DNA of 64,000 nt from Pseudomonas muyukensis (GCF_019139535.1 NZ_CP077073.1:3872501-3936500); one strand, 5' to 3'. Positions 26,892 through 37,346 are shown, counted from the first letter of the stretch. Translations and numbers: made by a program. The notes: generated by a model not told the origin, from the letters alone.

Positions 26892-28073
26892 TCAGCCGGG
26901 CCGGCGGCCGATCAAGCGGAACAGCGCCAGCGCAGCGATCACCACGCCCGGCGCCGATGCCAGCAGCACACCGGCGGAACCGGCGCCAAAGGCGAGCATC
27001 TGGCCCGCCACCAGCGGCCCGCTCATCGCCCCCAGGCGCCCGACCGCCACCGCCGCGCCAACACCGGTGGCGCGCACGCGCACGGGATAGAAGTGCGGCG
27101 CCAAGGCATACAGCACGCCCTGGCCACCGGTGGCGAAGAAACCAGCGAAGAAGCCGGCGACAAGCATTGCCGGCAGCGCGCTGGCTAGCCCCAGCCCCGC
27201 CAGGGCGGCGAGGATCCCCACGTAGACCAGGGCTGCTGTGACCCCCGCGGGCAGGCGCTCGAGCACCTGGCCCAGGGCCAGGGTGCCGATGGCAGCGCCG
27301 ATCTGCAGGGCGAACATCACCCAGCTGGCGTCATGGCTGCTGAAACCCTGGCCGACCAGCAGGCTCGGCAGCCAGTTGATCAGGATGTACACCACCATCA
27401 AGGTGAAGAAGTAGCTCAGCCACAGTAGCCAGGTCGCCCCCTGGCCGAACAGCTCGCGACGCAGGTTCGGCGTGGCCTCGGCCTGGGCTGTGGCACGGAA
27501 CTGGCCCGACTCGGGCAGGTACGCCGCCAGCAGCGGCAGGATCAGCAGCGGCCCAGCGCCACCGACATGAAACACCCGTTGCCACTCGCCGCTGTAGCCG
27601 GCAATGCCGATGCCGGCGGCGATCGCCGCGCCCAGAGGCACACCGCAGTACATCAGGCTGACTGCACTGCCGCGCAGGCGCTGGCCGGCAGCCTCGCTGC
27701 ACAAGGCGATCAAGTTGGGCAGTGCGGCGCCCAGCCCGATACCGGTGAACAGCCGCGCCAGAAGCAAGCTGGGCAAGTGCCAGGCATGGGCGGTGGCCAG
27801 CGAGAACACGCCGAACAGCGCCACCGAGCCGATCAGGATGCGCTTGCGGCCGAAACGGTCGGCCAGCCAGCCACCGACCAGGGCGCCGGGCAGCAGGCCG
27901 AGAATGCCGGCGCTGAACACCCAACCCATTTGCATCTTGTCCAGGGCGAAGGCATTGGCCATGCCCGGCGCGGCAATACCGGCGGCCTGCAGGTCAAGGC
28001 CTTCGAGCAGGGCGACGAGGAAACACAGGCCGATGGTCAGGGCCATGCGAGGCGGGTTATTGGCAGAAGTCAT
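26892..28073 (-). CDS. mhpT: 3-(3-hydroxyphenyl)propionate MFS transporter
   Basis: The 393-residue major facilitator of the AAHS family has twelve predicted hydrophobic segments. The start LTIGLCFLVALLEGLDLQAAG and GWLADRFGRKRILIG (the family motif between helices 2 and 3) are almost the E. coli MhpT sequence. It carries the aromatic acid across the inner membrane by proton symport. It follows mhpE after 94 nt containing hairpins, and precedes the porin gene. Confidence 0.93.
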   Translation of the reverse strand: MTSANNPPRMALTIGLCFLVALLEGLDLQAAGIAAPGMANAFALDKMQMGWVFSAGILGLLPGALVGGWLADRFGRKRILIGSVALFGVFSLATAHAWHLPSLLLARLFTGIGLGAALPNLIALCSEAAGQRLRGSAVSLMYCGVPLGAAIAAGIGIAGYSGEWQRVFHVGGAGPLLILPLLAAYLPESGQFRATAQAEATPNLRRELFGQGATWLLWLSYFFTLMVVYILINWLPSLLVGQGFSSHDASWVMFALQIGAAIGTLALGQVLERLPAGVTAALVYVGILAALAGLGLASALPAMLVAGFFAGFFATGGQGVLYALAPHFYPVRVRATGVGAAVAVGRLGAMSGPLVAGQMLAFGAGSAGVLLASAPGVVIAALALFRLIGRRPG

Positions 28074-28108
28074 GAATCACCCATTTTGTTTTTGTGTTGG
28101 GTTTTGAT

Positions 28109-28144
28109 GGGGCGCTGTGCGCCCCAATCGCCGGCAAGCCGGCG
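28109..28144. repeat. Two palindromes between mhpE and mhpT
   Basis: GGGGCGC-TGT-GCGCCCC (28109-28125) and the REP-like CGCCGGCAAGCCGGCG (28129-28144) lie in the gap inside the operon. They may attenuate transcription or protect the upstream mRNA; neither has a T tract. Confidence 0.55.
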
Positions 28145-28167
28145 TGTAAAGACGATCGGCAATGGCG

Positions 28168-29178
28168 TCAGCGCTTAAGCAAGTCCAGGGCCACATCCAC
28201 GATCATGTCTTCCTGACCACCCACCATCCTGCGCTTGCCCAGTTCGACGAGTATGTCCACCGCCTTGATGCCATACCGGGCAGCTGCCACTTCGGCATGG
28301 CGCAGGAAGCTCGAGTAGACCCCGGCATAACCCAGCGCCAGGGTTTCGCGGTCCACGCGTACCGGGCGGTCCTGCAGCGGTCGCACCAGGTCGTCGGCCG
28401 CATCCATCAGCGCGTAGAGGTCGGTGCCATGGTTCCAGCCGAGCTTGTCGGCCGCGGCGATGAACACCTCCAGCGGTGCATTACCGGCACCTGCGCCCAT
28501 ACCGGCGAGGCTGGCGTCGATGCGGTCACAGCCCTCCTCCACCGCGGCAATGGAGTTGGCCACGCCCAAGCTGAGGTTGTGGTGGGCATGGATACCGGTC
28601 GACGTCGCTGGGTCGAGCACGGCCTTGACCGCACGCAAGCGCGCACGGATGTCATCCATGTTCATCGCCCCGCCCGAGTCCACCACATAGATGCAGGTGG
28701 CGCCGTAGCCCTCCATCAATTTGGCCTGTTGCGCCAGCCCTTCGGGCGTCTGCATATGGCTCATCATCAGGAAGCCAACGGTGTCCATGCCCAGTTCGCG
28801 GGCATATTCGATGTGCTGGCGCGAAACATCTGCCTCGGTGCAGTGGGTGGCCACGCGGACGATGCGGGCACCGGCGTCGTAGGCGTTCTTCAGGTCATGG
28901 AGGGTGCCGATCCCTGGCAGCAGCAGCGTGGCGATCTTGGCGTGGTTGACCGCGTCGGCCGCTGCTTCGATCCATTCAAGGTCGGTGTGGGCAGCGAAAC
29001 CGTAGTTGAAACTGGAACCCTGCAGGCCATCGCCATGGGCCACTTCGATCGAGTCGACCTTGGCCCGGTCGAGGGCGCCGGCAATGGCACGCACGTCGTC
29101 CAGCGAATACTGATGGCGGATGGCATGCATGCCATCGCGCAGGGTCACGTCACTGATATACAGCTTTTTGCCGTTCAT
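28168..29178 (-). CDS. mhpE: 4-hydroxy-2-oxovalerate aldolase
   Basis: The 336-residue DmpG/MhpE-type aldolase is a TIM barrel opening with the metal/catalytic motif [28 protein letters not shown], carrying the metal-binding histidines, lies near residue 195. It cleaves 4-hydroxy-2-oxovalerate to pyruvate and acetaldehyde and hands acetaldehyde through a channel to MhpF. Its ATG overlaps the mhpF stop by 4 nt, as expected for subunits of one complex. The last lower-pathway step, it may also serve the second catabolic module further right. Confidence 0.95.
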   Translation of the reverse strand: MNGKKLYISDVTLRDGMHAIRHQYSLDDVRAIAGALDRAKVDSIEVAHGDGLQGSSFNYGFAAHTDLEWIEAAADAVNHAKIATLLLPGIGTLHDLKNAYDAGARIVRVATHCTEADVSRQHIEYARELGMDTVGFLMMSHMQTPEGLAQQAKLMEGYGATCIYVVDSGGAMNMDDIRARLRAVKAVLDPATSTGIHAHHNLSLGVANSIAAVEEGCDRIDASLAGMGAGAGNAPLEVFIAAADKLGWNHGTDLYALMDAADDLVRPLQDRPVRVDRETLALGYAGVYSSFLRHAEVAAARYGIKAVDILVELGKRRMVGGQEDMIVDVALDLLKR

Positions 29179-30107
29179 ACCGGGGCTCCCATCGCCAGGG
29201 CCATGCGCTCGGCGGTAGCCAGCGCGGCGGAAGTCATGATGTCGAGGTTGCCGGCGTAGGCCGGCAGGTAGTGGGCGGCGCCTTCGACCTCTAGGAACAC
29301 CGAGGTCTTGAGGCCGCTGAAGGTCCCCTGCCCTGGCAGTTTCAGGTCGCGCACGTTTTCAAACTGCACCTGCTGCTTGAGCCGGTAGCCCGGCACGTAG
29401 GCCTGCACCGCAGCGGCCATCTCTTCGATGCTCGCCGCCACCTGCTGCTGATCGGCGGCCTCGCTGAGCACGTACACGGTGTCGCGCATCATCAGCGGCG
29501 GCTCGGCCGGGTTCATGATGATGATCGCCTTGCCCTTGGCGGCACCGCCGATCACTTCGATGGCCTTGCTGGTGGTCTCGGTGAATTCGTCGATGTTGGC
29601 GCGGGTGCCGGGGCCGGCGGACTTGCTGGCAATCGAGGCGATGATCTCGGCGTAGTGCACCTTGGCCACCCGCGATACCGCCGCGACCATGGGGATGGTC
29701 GCCTGGCCACCGCAGGTGACCATGTTGACGTTGCTCGCCTGCAGGTGCTGCTCCAGGTTGACCACCGGCACGCAGTACGGGCCGATGGCCGCCGGGGTCA
29801 AGTCGATCATGCGCAGGTCGGCCTTGTGCTGGCGCAGGAAGGCATCGTTCTTCACATGGGCACCGGCGCTGGTGGCGTCGAAGACGAAATCGATGTCCTT
29901 GAACGCCGGCAGGCGAGTCAGGCCCTCCACCCCTTCATGGGTGGTGGCCACGCCCAGGCGGGCAGCGCGGGCCAGGCCATCGGAGGCCGGGTCGATGCCG
30001 ACCATCGCCGCCATTTCCAAGTGCTGGGCGTTGCGCAGGATCTTGATCATCAGGTCGGTGCCGATGTTGCCGGAACCGATGATGGCGACTTTACGTTTAT
30101 GGCTCAT
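29175..30107 (-). CDS. mhpF: Acetaldehyde dehydrogenase (acylating)
   Basis: The 310-residue enzyme has the N-terminal NAD fold [18 protein letters not shown] and the catalytic cysteine in [14 protein letters not shown] near residue 132. It converts acetaldehyde from MhpE to acetyl-CoA with NAD+ and CoA. The start MSHKRKV has GGAGAG five bases upstream; an ATG five codons earlier overlaps the mhpD stop but has a poorer site. The order mhpD-F-E is the standard one. Confidence 0.95.
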   Translation of the reverse strand: MSHKRKVAIIGSGNIGTDLMIKILRNAQHLEMAAMVGIDPASDGLARAARLGVATTHEGVEGLTRLPAFKDIDFVFDATSAGAHVKNDAFLRQHKADLRMIDLTPAAIGPYCVPVVNLEQHLQASNVNMVTCGGQATIPMVAAVSRVAKVHYAEIIASIASKSAGPGTRANIDEFTETTSKAIEVIGGAAKGKAIIIMNPAEPPLMMRDTVYVLSEAADQQQVAASIEEMAAAVQAYVPGYRLKQQVQFENVRDLKLPGQGTFSGLKTSVFLEVEGAAHYLPAYAGNLDIMTSAALATAERMALAMGAPV

Positions 30108-30118
30108 GGGACTCTCCG

Positions 30119-30913
30119 TCATTCGCCGCTGAAGGTCACGCCGACGCGGCCCAGGCCGTCGATCTCGGCTTCGAAATGGTCGCCCGGGGCCACCGCCACC
30201 ATCGGCCCGAGGGCACCGGTGAGGATGATGTCGCCCGCCCGCAGCGGCTCGCCCAGACGGGCCATGGTGCGGGCCAGCCATACCGCCGCATTCAGCGGGT
30301 GGCCCAGGCACTCGGCGCCACTGCCGCTGGAGGCCAGCTCGCCATTGCGGGTCATGCGCATGGCTGCGCCACGTAGGTCGAGGTCGTGCAACTGGCGCGC
30401 CGGGCCACCCAGCACGAAGCAGCCACTGGAGGCGTTATCGGCCACGGTGTCAGCGAAACGGATGTTCCAGTCCTGGATACGACTGCCGACGATTTCCAGC
30501 GCCGGCAGCACATGGCCGGTGGCGGCGATCACATCGGCGCAGGTGGTCTGCGCGCTGGGCAGGTCGTGGGCCAGTACCAAGGCGATCTCAGCCTCTATCT
30601 TCGGCTGCATGACGCTGGCGAAGGGCACGCTTTGGTTGTCGCCGTAGCACATGTCGGCGAACAGGCTGCCGAAGTCGGGTTGGTCGACACCAAGCTGGGC
30701 CTGCACCTTGGGGTTGGTCAGGCCGATCTTGCGGCCGACCAGGCGGCGGCCGGCGGCCAGGCCATGGGCGACGTTCAGGCGCTGGATGGCGTACGCGGCC
30801 TCGGCGTTTTCCGCGCCGATGGCATCGCGCAACGGGGCGATGGCCTCGCCCTGTTGCTGGGCGCGGCGCAGATCGGCGGCCAGCCGCTCGAGGGTTTGCG
30901 AATCGATGGTCAT
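30119..30913 (-). CDS. mhpD: 2-keto-4-pentenoate hydratase
   Basis: The 264-residue hydratase of the fumarylacetoacetase/decarboxylase fold includes [23 protein letters not shown] and IEAEIALVL, with metal-binding Glu residues, and [20 protein letters not shown]. It hydrates 2-hydroxypenta-2,4-dienoate to 4-hydroxy-2-oxovalerate. It sits 15 nt after mhpC in the operon. Being the shared entry to the lower pathway, it is the likely receiver of the dienoate from the second extradiol module, which lacks its own copy. Confidence 0.95.
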   Translation of the reverse strand: MTIDSQTLERLAADLRRAQQQGEAIAPLRDAIGAENAEAAYAIQRLNVAHGLAAGRRLVGRKIGLTNPKVQAQLGVDQPDFGSLFADMCYGDNQSVPFASVMQPKIEAEIALVLAHDLPSAQTTCADVIAATGHVLPALEIVGSRIQDWNIRFADTVADNASSGCFVLGGPARQLHDLDLRGAAMRMTRNGELASSGSGAECLGHPLNAAVWLARTMARLGEPLRAGDIILTGALGPMVAVAPGDHFEAEIDGLGRVGVTFSGE

Positions 30914-30928
30914 GGGATGTACCTCAAA

Positions 30929-31792
30929 TCAGTGCTGGAGGAAGTCCAGCACCAGGCGGTTGAAGGTGTCGGCGTGCTCCCACTGGGCCCAGTGGCCGCA
31001 GTTGTTGAACACGTGCAGTTCGGCGTCGGCAATGCCGGCGATCAGGCGCAGGCCGACGTCCATTGGCACGAAGCGGTCGTTGCGCCCCCAGACCACCAGG
31101 GTGCGGGCCTTGATTTCGCCCAAGCGTGGGCCGAAGTCGGGGAACTGCTTGGGGTTGGCGGCCAGGCTGGCGACGAAATTGTCGAGGTGGTCGCGGCGGC
31201 TGAGCATGTTGTCCAGGCGGGTCTGGAACAGCGCCTCGGTGAGGTCGCTGGGGTCGTAGACGAAGACGTTCATCATCTTCTTCAGGTTGTCGATGGTCGG
31301 CTCGCGGTACAGCGCGTTGATCAACTTGATGCCCTCGGTGGGCATCGGCACGAACGGGCTGGCGCCACCGGTGCCACCGCCCATCAGCACCAGTTTGCCG
31401 ACCCGCTGCGGGTAGCTCAGGGCGAAGGCCACGGCGCTGTGGCCGCCCATGGAATTGCCGAGGATATGCACACGGTCAAGGCCGAGCACATCGAGCAAGC
31501 CCTTGAGCGCGGTGGCGTTGAGGTCCGAGCGCGAACCACGGCAGACGATCGGGTCGCTCTTGCTCCAGCCTGGGCAGTCCAGCAACACCACGCGGTAGCC
31601 GGCGGCCAGCAGCGGTTCGATGTTGCGGTTGAAGTTGGCCCAGCCACTGGCACCTGGGCCGGAGCCGTGCAGCATGACCACGGTCTCGGCGCCTTCGCCG
31701 AGGTCGTTGTAGTGCACCTGCAGGTCGAGCTCACCTTCGCGGATGTGGGCGAAACGGCTGCTGTCGGCTTCGTTGATGGCGATGCGGGTCAT
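30929..31792 (-). CDS. mhpC: 2-hydroxy-6-oxonona-2,4-dienedioate hydrolase
   Basis: The 287-residue alpha/beta hydrolase has the oxyanion start [12 protein letters not shown], the nucleophile elbow GNSMGG near residue 112, Asp in [11 protein letters not shown] and His in [10 protein letters not shown]. It cleaves the C-C bond of the meta-fission product, giving hydroxypentadienoate and succinate (or fumarate). The ATG follows GGAGGATACCGATC. It is paralogous to the gene at 38403-39272. Confidence 0.95.
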   Translation of the reverse strand: MTRIAINEADSSRFAHIREGELDLQVHYNDLGEGAETVVMLHGSGPGASGWANFNRNIEPLLAAGYRVVLLDCPGWSKSDPIVCRGSRSDLNATALKGLLDVLGLDRVHILGNSMGGHSAVAFALSYPQRVGKLVLMGGGTGGASPFVPMPTEGIKLINALYREPTIDNLKKMMNVFVYDPSDLTEALFQTRLDNMLSRRDHLDNFVASLAANPKQFPDFGPRLGEIKARTLVVWGRNDRFVPMDVGLRLIAGIADAELHVFNNCGHWAQWEHADTFNRLVLDFLQH

Positions 31793-31811
31793 GATCGGTA
31801 TCCTCCGTCGA

Positions 31812-32756
31812 TCAGGTAAGGGAATGGGCGCTGAGCGAGCCGAAGCCGGCGATCCATTCGGGGATCGGCCGGTAGTAGCGCGCGCTGGCCTGGTAGTCGC
31901 CGAACGCGGCCAGCGCGGCGAAGGCCGCCACCCAGGTCTTGACCTCGTGGGTCGACTTGCCGGCCAGCGTCGACAGCTCGGCATTGGCCATGCCATCGAG
32001 CTCGACGAAGCGGCGTTGCTCCAGCAGGTCGAGAAAATGGTTGTCCCAGGCCGGGCTGAGCGGGTGCAGGCTGTGCTGGTCAAGCACGAAGCCTTCGGCC
32101 GCGCTGATCACCCGTTGCTGGCGGGCCTGGCGTTCGTTGGCCGGCAGGTCGCGACCACTGCCCATCAGGCGGTCGGCCATGCGCGCATCGACATGGGCCA
32201 GCTCCGGTACCGGCGGCTGGTGCGACAATCCTCCGGAACCAAGGAACAGCACGCGCTTGCCGGTGCTGCGGGCGAAACGGCCGATGGCCTCGCCAAGCAG
32301 GCGGGCGCGGGCGAAACTCGGCAGCGGTACCGCCACGCTGTTGATGAACACGGGGATCACCGGCTTGTGCGCCAGGCCGCCGAGCAGCAATTCCAACGGC
32401 TGGGCAAAACCGTGGTCGACCTGCATGCGGTAGGACACGGCGGCGTCCACACCTGCCTGCAGTACTGCATCGGCGCAGGCCTCGGCGATGTCACGCGGCA
32501 CGTCCAGCGGGCCGGCGGCACTGTTGAAGTCACCGATGGCGGTGGCGCCCATGCCGATACAGAAGGCTGGCATCACATCGTAGAAAAAGCCGTTGTAGTG
32601 GTCCGGGGCGAACAGGACCACCAACTCTGGGTCGAACACGGCAATGCGCGTACGGGCGGCGCTGACCACCTCGTCCACTTCTGCCAGCACGGCTTGCGCC
32701 GGGTCGACGTACCCCACCAGCGGGGTGTGCGAGAGGCAATGCAGGTAGGCGCTCAT
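31812..32756 (-). CDS. mhpB: 2,3-dihydroxyphenylpropionate 1,2-dioxygenase
   Basis: The 314-residue type II (LigB-fold) extradiol dioxygenase has iron/acid-base histidines in [11 protein letters not shown] and [11 protein letters not shown]. It opens the ring of 2,3-dihydroxyphenylpropionate. Start MSAYLHCL lies one base after the mhpA stop (TGAGATG). This class differs in fold from the type I dioxygenase encoded at 39282-40316. Confidence 0.95.
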   Translation of the reverse strand: MSAYLHCLSHTPLVGYVDPAQAVLAEVDEVVSAARTRIAVFDPELVVLFAPDHYNGFFYDVMPAFCIGMGATAIGDFNSAAGPLDVPRDIAEACADAVLQAGVDAAVSYRMQVDHGFAQPLELLLGGLAHKPVIPVFINSVAVPLPSFARARLLGEAIGRFARSTGKRVLFLGSGGLSHQPPVPELAHVDARMADRLMGSGRDLPANERQARQQRVISAAEGFVLDQHSLHPLSPAWDNHFLDLLEQRRFVELDGMANAELSTLAGKSTHEVKTWVAAFAALAAFGDYQASARYYRPIPEWIAGFGSLSAHSLT

Positions 32757-32757
32757 C

Positions 32758-34425
32758 TCAGGCCACCTTCGCCGCCAGCGGCGCCTGCTGGGTGGCCTGA
32801 GGCGTGGCAGCCAACGCCTGCAACAGCGCATCGCTGGCCTGGCCGATGGTCTGCGGGATGGCCACGGCGCCGACGAAGCGGTCCGGGCGCAGCAGCGCGA
32901 TGGACACCGGGAAGCGGCCGAACCACTCCTTGAGGCGACCACTGCAGTCGCCCACACGAATCACGCCGTCCGGCACTTCGCGCCCGGCCTGCAGTTGCAC
33001 CTGCGGCAGCACCTGGATAAAGCACGCGCCCAACGCACGCCACGCCTGCACCTGCTCGGCACTCAGGCCCCAGAGCGGGTCGCTGCCCCAGGCGATGAAG
33101 GCGAAGTTGCTGCCGATCACATCGTCCAGCAGGCGCGTCTCACCCGCTTCGGTGACCACCTTGGGCTGGATGAACATGCGCCCGACCGGCGTGGCCTTGT
33201 TGTTCGGTTCGGCCACCAGTGCGCCCTTGGCGTATTGCGGCATGGGTTTGAAGCGCATTTCGAGGAAGTAGCGCTTGACCGCCGGCAGGTAGTTCAACGC
33301 CCACGACACGCCATCACGCAGGGTGCCCTGCCAGCGCTTGGGCGGCGCCAGCACGTGGCCGGCAAGCACCGACAGGTCGATCATCGCCTTGGCATGGTCG
33401 CGCCGTTCCTGCTCGTAGGTGTCGAGCAGCGCCTCGCCGGCCAGGCCCTTGGCCACCAGCGCCAGCTTCCAGCCAAGGTTGCTGGCATCGCGCATGCCGC
33501 TGTTGTAACCCTGGCCCTGCCACACTGGCATGATGTGTGCGGCGTCGCCGGCCAACAGCACGCGCTTGTCCCGGAACCGGCCGGCCAGGCGGGCGTTATG
33601 GGTGTACACACGCTTGCGGATCAGCTCGACCCGGTCCGGGTCCGGCAGCACCTTGGCCAGCAGCTTGCGCAGGTTCTCCGGCTGGCTCAGCTGGGCCTCG
33701 GTCTCGCCTGGCATCACCATGAACTCGAAACGGCGCACGCCGTGAGGCAACGCAGCCGACACGTACGGGCGCACCGGGTCGCAGCACAGGTACACGTTCG
33801 GCGTGCCCAGCGGGTCGTTGGCGATGTCGATGACGATCCACTGGTTGGGCGCGGTCTTGCCTTCGAAGGAAATATCCAGGCTGCGGCGGATCAGGCTGTT
33901 GCCGCCGTCACAGGCCACCAGGTAACGGGCACGCACGCTTTGCTGACGGCCTTCGGGGCCGTTCATGCGCAGGCTCACGCCCTGCTCGTCCTGCTGGAAC
34001 TCGACTACATCGCGGGAGAACAGCGTGCGTACCTTGGCAAACCGCGCCAGGCCTTGGTACAGCACAGCATCCACCTGGGGCTGGATGAACGCATTGCGCC
34101 GCGACCAGCCGAACTCGTCGGTCATCGGCTGGATGTCGGCGAAGCAGCGGCCCTTGGGCGTCAGGAAGCGCATGGCGTGCCATGGCGTGGTGTGCGGCAG
34201 CACCTGCTCGACCAGGCCGATGGCCTGCACGGTGCGCAGCGACTCGTCGTCGATGCCGATGGCGCGAGGGTAGTCGATCAGTTGGTCGAGCTTCTCGATC
34301 TGCAGCACCTGCACGCCGGCCTGGCCCAGGTAATTGGCGATCGCCAGCCCGACCGGGCCGGCACCGATGACCACCACGTCAGCGGTGTAGTCGGCCTGAA
34401 GATGATCTGGATGTGACGTGTTCAT
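32758..34425 (-). CDS. mhpA: 3-(3-hydroxyphenyl)propionate 2-hydroxylase
   Basis: The 555-residue FAD/NAD(P)H aromatic hydroxylase has GXGXXG ([16 protein letters not shown], near 19), the class A second FAD motif [21 protein letters not shown], and strong identity to E. coli MhpA ([25 protein letters not shown]). It ortho-hydroxylates 3-hydroxyphenylpropionate. Start MNTSHPD follows GAGGATTACAACA; a GTG six codons earlier is less likely. First gene of the mhpABCDFET-porin operon, controlled by the promoter/operator about 230-290 nt upstream. Confidence 0.95.
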   Translation of the reverse strand: MNTSHPDHLQADYTADVVVIGAGPVGLAIANYLGQAGVQVLQIEKLDQLIDYPRAIGIDDESLRTVQAIGLVEQVLPHTTPWHAMRFLTPKGRCFADIQPMTDEFGWSRRNAFIQPQVDAVLYQGLARFAKVRTLFSRDVVEFQQDEQGVSLRMNGPEGRQQSVRARYLVACDGGNSLIRRSLDISFEGKTAPNQWIVIDIANDPLGTPNVYLCCDPVRPYVSAALPHGVRRFEFMVMPGETEAQLSQPENLRKLLAKVLPDPDRVELIRKRVYTHNARLAGRFRDKRVLLAGDAAHIMPVWQGQGYNSGMRDASNLGWKLALVAKGLAGEALLDTYEQERRDHAKAMIDLSVLAGHVLAPPKRWQGTLRDGVSWALNYLPAVKRYFLEMRFKPMPQYAKGALVAEPNNKATPVGRMFIQPKVVTEAGETRLLDDVIGSNFAFIAWGSDPLWGLSAEQVQAWRALGACFIQVLPQVQLQAGREVPDGVIRVGDCSGRLKEWFGRFPVSIALLRPDRFVGAVAIPQTIGQASDALLQALAATPQATQQAPLAAKVA

Positions 34426-34540
34426 TGTTGTAATCCTCGACACCGCCCAACGGCGCGCCCGGTAATTCCAGGCAAGCCGCTACCGTTCTCGCGCAGGCAG
34501 GCGCAAGGCAGTTGAGTGGGCGTTTTGGCTGGTACGGGTG

Positions 34541-34615
34541 TTAGCGCATCGACGCTACGCTTAGGTGTTGGAAGGTGCAGGCAACGGGTAAGGACGGCAG
34601 GCAGGCATGGCGCAT
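34541..34615 (-). CDS. Candidate 24-residue leader peptide upstream of mhpA
   Basis: Within the roughly 225-nt mhpA leader, an ATG preceded by AGGGGA at 7 nt opens a short frame, MRHACLPSLPVACTFQHL..., ending in TAA. It lies 35 nt downstream of the predicted start of transcription and 116 nt before mhpA. No family is recognised. It could be a regulatory upstream frame or chance; only the ribosome-site spacing and the placement support it. Confidence 0.3.
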   Translation of the reverse strand: MRHACLPSLPVACTFQHLSVASMR

Positions 34616-34655
34616 GGTGTGTTCCCCTGTCAGGGCATTTGTAGTTGTTGCAGCG

Positions 34656-34685
34656 AGTATAGAAATGGCGCTGCCAGCTCGACAA
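34656..34685 (-). promoter_or_regulatory. mhpA operon promoter
   Basis: The minus strand reads TTGTCG (34685-34680), 18 nt, TATACT (34661-34656). It nearly matches the amidohydrolase promoter at 24502-24531, including the flanking CATTGT and the operator distance. Confidence 0.7.
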
Positions 34686-34702
34686 TGAAAAACCACCCTA
34701 TC

Positions 34703-34717
34703 GTGCACTAAGTGCAC
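34703..34717. promoter_or_regulatory. MhpR operator of the mhpA operon
   Basis: GTGCAC-TAA-GTGCAC is a perfect palindrome centred about 60 nt upstream of the predicted transcription start. That is close to the location (about -58) and sequence described for E. coli MhpR. About 47 bp around it align to 24526-24573. Confidence 0.75.
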
Positions 34718-34862
34718 ATCACTGTTTTAATTGAAAATAATCATCTAAAAGCCGGCCGCGAGCGCCACCTCAAACCGCGCGAGAGGGTTGAGGCGCAACA
34801 GCGCAGCGCGGCCGGTATCGATCCACTTGTCCAGGGCAATTTTCTTGTGCAGCAAGACTGAA
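34718..34862. other. Intergenic stretch between the mhp promoter and the FadL-type gene
   Basis: No gene is seen. The left part is AT-rich (TTTTAATTGAAAATAATC) and may hold UP-element or activator contacts for the mhpA promoter. The rest is the downstream region of the FadL-type gene, without an obvious terminator. Confidence 0.4.
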
Positions 34863-36158
34863 TCAGAAGCTGTAGTTCAACTGCAGGCCCAGGCCATTGA
34901 CCGTATTCTGGTAGGTGGCGCTGTAACCTGGACGCAGGCCACCCTGTGACGTGGCCTGGGAGACCTTTACCGGGTCTTCGTGGATGTAGCCGTAAGCCAG
35001 ATCCAGTGAGGCCTGATCGGTCATTTGCCAGTTCAGGCCCAGGGTGAAGATCTTGCGGTCCCCGGTCGGCGCGCGGGTGGAGCTGTACTGATTCGGCATA
35101 GGGGTCGGCTCATAGGCGATGCCTGCACGCACCTTCCATGCTGTGTTCAGGCGATAGGCCATGCCCGTGGAGAACGACCAGGTATCCCGCCACTTCAGCG
35201 TCTCGACGATCGTGCCAAAGTCGGCGTAGGCCCGTGGTACACCGGAGTTCAGCACCCGCAGCTCCTGCACCTGGCTCCAGCGACTCCACAGCGCGCCGGC
35301 GGAAACATCCAGGCGATCGTTGATCCGCCAGGTTGCCGAGGCATCGATGGATTCCGGCGTGGTGAATTCCAGGCTCGCATCATATTTGCCGTTGAGGCCC
35401 GGCAGCCCCAGCGCCGGAATCGGTGACAGCAGCCCGTTGGCGCCGGATACCTTGGTCTTGCCCTTCAAGTTGAAGTCCACCTTGGAGTGATACGTCAGGC
35501 CAAGGGTCAGGTCGTCGAACGGATCGAACAGGATGCCCAGGTTGAACCCCAGGGCAGTGTCGTTGCCGGTGACTTTGACCGTACCGTCGCCCCGCCCGCC
35601 CACCGCGCTGTTGGCGATCTTGCTTTCGAGTAGCCCGTCGATGTGGTTGATCGTAGGTCCGAACCCCACGGACAACCGATCATTGATCCGGTAACTGACT
35701 GTCGGCTGCAGGGTGACGACTTTCACCTGAGTCTGCGAGCTGCGGTAGCGTCCCTGGAAGCTGCTCTCATAATCCGTGCTGCCGCCAAAAGGTGCGTAAA
35801 CGCCAAAACCCACGTGCCAGTCGTCGTTGAGTTGCAGGGTGTAGAAACCCGCTGGCACCACAATGGGCTTGGGCACCATGTCGCCTTGCGAAGTGCCTGA
35901 CACGCGGGTGTCGACCTTGCTGATGCGCGAACTCACATCGATGAAACTGACACCGCCACTGATGTGCTCACCCGCCAGGCGCGACATCCCTGCCGGGTTG
36001 CCATAAACGATGGACGCATCCTGTACGTCAGAGGCGCGACCGGAATAGGCCTTGCCGGCTGCACTGATGCTCTGCTCGTTGATTTGCAGGCCGTTGGCCA
36101 GCAGTTGGGTGGAGGTGAGGCATAGCCCCAGCACGCAAAGCTGATTTTTTATTGTCAT
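34863..36158 (-). CDS. FadL/OmpP1-family outer membrane transporter
   Basis: The 431-residue protein has a signal peptide (MTIKNQLCVLGLCLTSTQLLA) then NGLQINEQSISAAGKAYSGRAS and YGNPAGMSRL, the FadL N-terminal hatch and NPA motif. Repeated beta strands follow, with a C-terminal SF. FadL-type channels such as TodX and XylN admit hydrophobic aromatic compounds. The chosen ATG has AGAGCC 7 nt upstream; the frame continues 24 codons further without support. It is codirectional with the amidohydrolase gene 114 nt upstream, so the module's substrate is probably apolar. Confidence 0.88.
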   Translation of the reverse strand: MTIKNQLCVLGLCLTSTQLLANGLQINEQSISAAGKAYSGRASDVQDASIVYGNPAGMSRLAGEHISGGVSFIDVSSRISKVDTRVSGTSQGDMVPKPIVVPAGFYTLQLNDDWHVGFGVYAPFGGSTDYESSFQGRYRSSQTQVKVVTLQPTVSYRINDRLSVGFGPTINHIDGLLESKIANSAVGGRGDGTVKVTGNDTALGFNLGILFDPFDDLTLGLTYHSKVDFNLKGKTKVSGANGLLSPIPALGLPGLNGKYDASLEFTTPESIDASATWRINDRLDVSAGALWSRWSQVQELRVLNSGVPRAYADFGTIVETLKWRDTWSFSTGMAYRLNTAWKVRAGIAYEPTPMPNQYSSTRAPTGDRKIFTLGLNWQMTDQASLDLAYGYIHEDPVKVSQATSQGGLRPGYSATYQNTVNGLGLQLNYSF

Positions 36159-36272
36159 GATCTGGCTCTTTTTATTTTTTTCAGTACCGAGGCGAACACC
36201 CGGGGACAGCGGTGGGAACTTCGGATTCAATGACCTGCAGCGTCACCGGCAAACCGCTGGCGGCCCGCTGGT

Positions 36273-37346
36273 TCAGCGCTTTCGCAGCCGCTCGGCGAGG
36301 GCGCCGATCGGTCGCCCCATGCTGCGCCGTAACCGTTGCGAGAAGGATTCGCCCTGGTAGATCGGCGCGGGTGTCACGGTTTCATTTGGCTGGCGGTACT
36401 GCGGGAATAGACTCAGCGCATGACCTCGGTTGATGCCGTGCAGGATCGCCGGCGACCACATGTCCAGGTTCTCCAGCGTGCGGCATTGCAACACCGTGGC
36501 GGGTGCCGGGGCGAAGGGATAGTCACTGCCGAAAAGAATGTGCGATGGCTCCACCAGTTCCTTGAGGACCGCCATGGAATAAGGTGACGGCGACAACGCC
36601 GTGTCGTAGTAAAAGCGCCGGATATAGGTCATCACGCCTTGCGGCGCCTGTTGCTGGAACTCTGGAAGCAGGTTGGCCAACGACACACGCCAGGCCACGA
36701 ACGGCAGGAAGCCGCCGGAGTGGGCCAGAATCCAGCGGATGCCGGGATAGCGCTCCATCGTTCCGCTGAGGATCAGGTTGACTGCTGCGCGGGTGGTATC
36801 GCAGAGAAACTCGATGAGAAACCCCGGTGTCTGCAGGCCGATGCTTTCGCTGGTCTGGTGCATGTTGGGGTGGACCAGCACCACGGACTTACGACGATCA
36901 AGCTCGGCCATCAATTCGTCGAACCGCGGATCACCCAGGAACACCCCGTCCGTGCTGCCCAGCAAAACAATGCCCTCGGCCTTCAGCACGTCAAGCGCAT
37001 GCACGGCCTCACGACATGCCGCATCGGTAAATGGCATCGGCAACACCGCGAAATTACCGAAGCGACTGGGGTAACGCGTGCGCATTTGCGCGGCGAAATC
37101 ATTGCAGCGCCGCGCCAGCTCGCTGGCCTGCTGGACGCCATCGCCGAAGTGAACACCGGGTGCCGAGAGTGAAGTGATTGCTCGCTCGATCCCGTTGGCA
37201 TCCATCACTTCGATGGACTTCTCCGGTGTCCAGTCTGGCAACGTGGCTCCGGCAACCTGGTGTAATCCTCTGGCATTCATGGCGTCGACGAATGCGGGCG
37301 GGATGATGTGATGGTGGATGTCGATACGGCCTTGCTTGATTGACAT
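36273..37346 (-). CDS. Amidohydrolase-2 family protein (aromatic acid decarboxylase-like)
   Basis: The 357-residue cytoplasmic TIM-barrel protein starts RIDIHHHIIPP (metal HxH), with VVLVHPNMHQ, WILAHSGGFLPF and LFGSDYPFAPAP. The pattern matches ACMSD/gamma-resorcylate/methylsalicylate decarboxylases. It is a paralogue of the gene at 23284-24330 but has no Tat signal, plus a basic C-terminal tail (RLRRSMGRP...RLRKR). It is divergent from a TetR regulator with a palindromic operator between them. A decarboxylation giving a phenol for the flavin hydroxylase of the same module is the simplest role, by inference. Confidence 0.82.
   Translation of the reverse strand: MSIKQGRIDIHHHIIPPAFVDAMNARGLHQVAGATLPDWTPEKSIEVMDANGIERAITSLSAPGVHFGDGVQQASELARRCNDFAAQMRTRYPSRFGNFAVLPMPFTDAACREAVHALDVLKAEGIVLLGSTDGVFLGDPRFDELMAELDRRKSVVLVHPNMHQTSESIGLQTPGFLIEFLCDTTRAAVNLILSGTMERYPGIRWILAHSGGFLPFVAWRVSLANLLPEFQQQAPQGVMTYIRRFYYDTALSPSPYSMAVLKELVEPSHILFGSDYPFAPAPATVLQCRTLENLDMWSPAILHGINRGHALSLFPQYRQPNETVTPAPIYQGESFSQRLRRSMGRPIGALAERLRKR

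Noticed and set aside
34422..34685. 87-residue leftward frame before mhpA
   Set aside because: It starts upstream of the predicted -10 element, so it could not be transcribed from that promoter; only the shorter 24-codon frame is properly placed.
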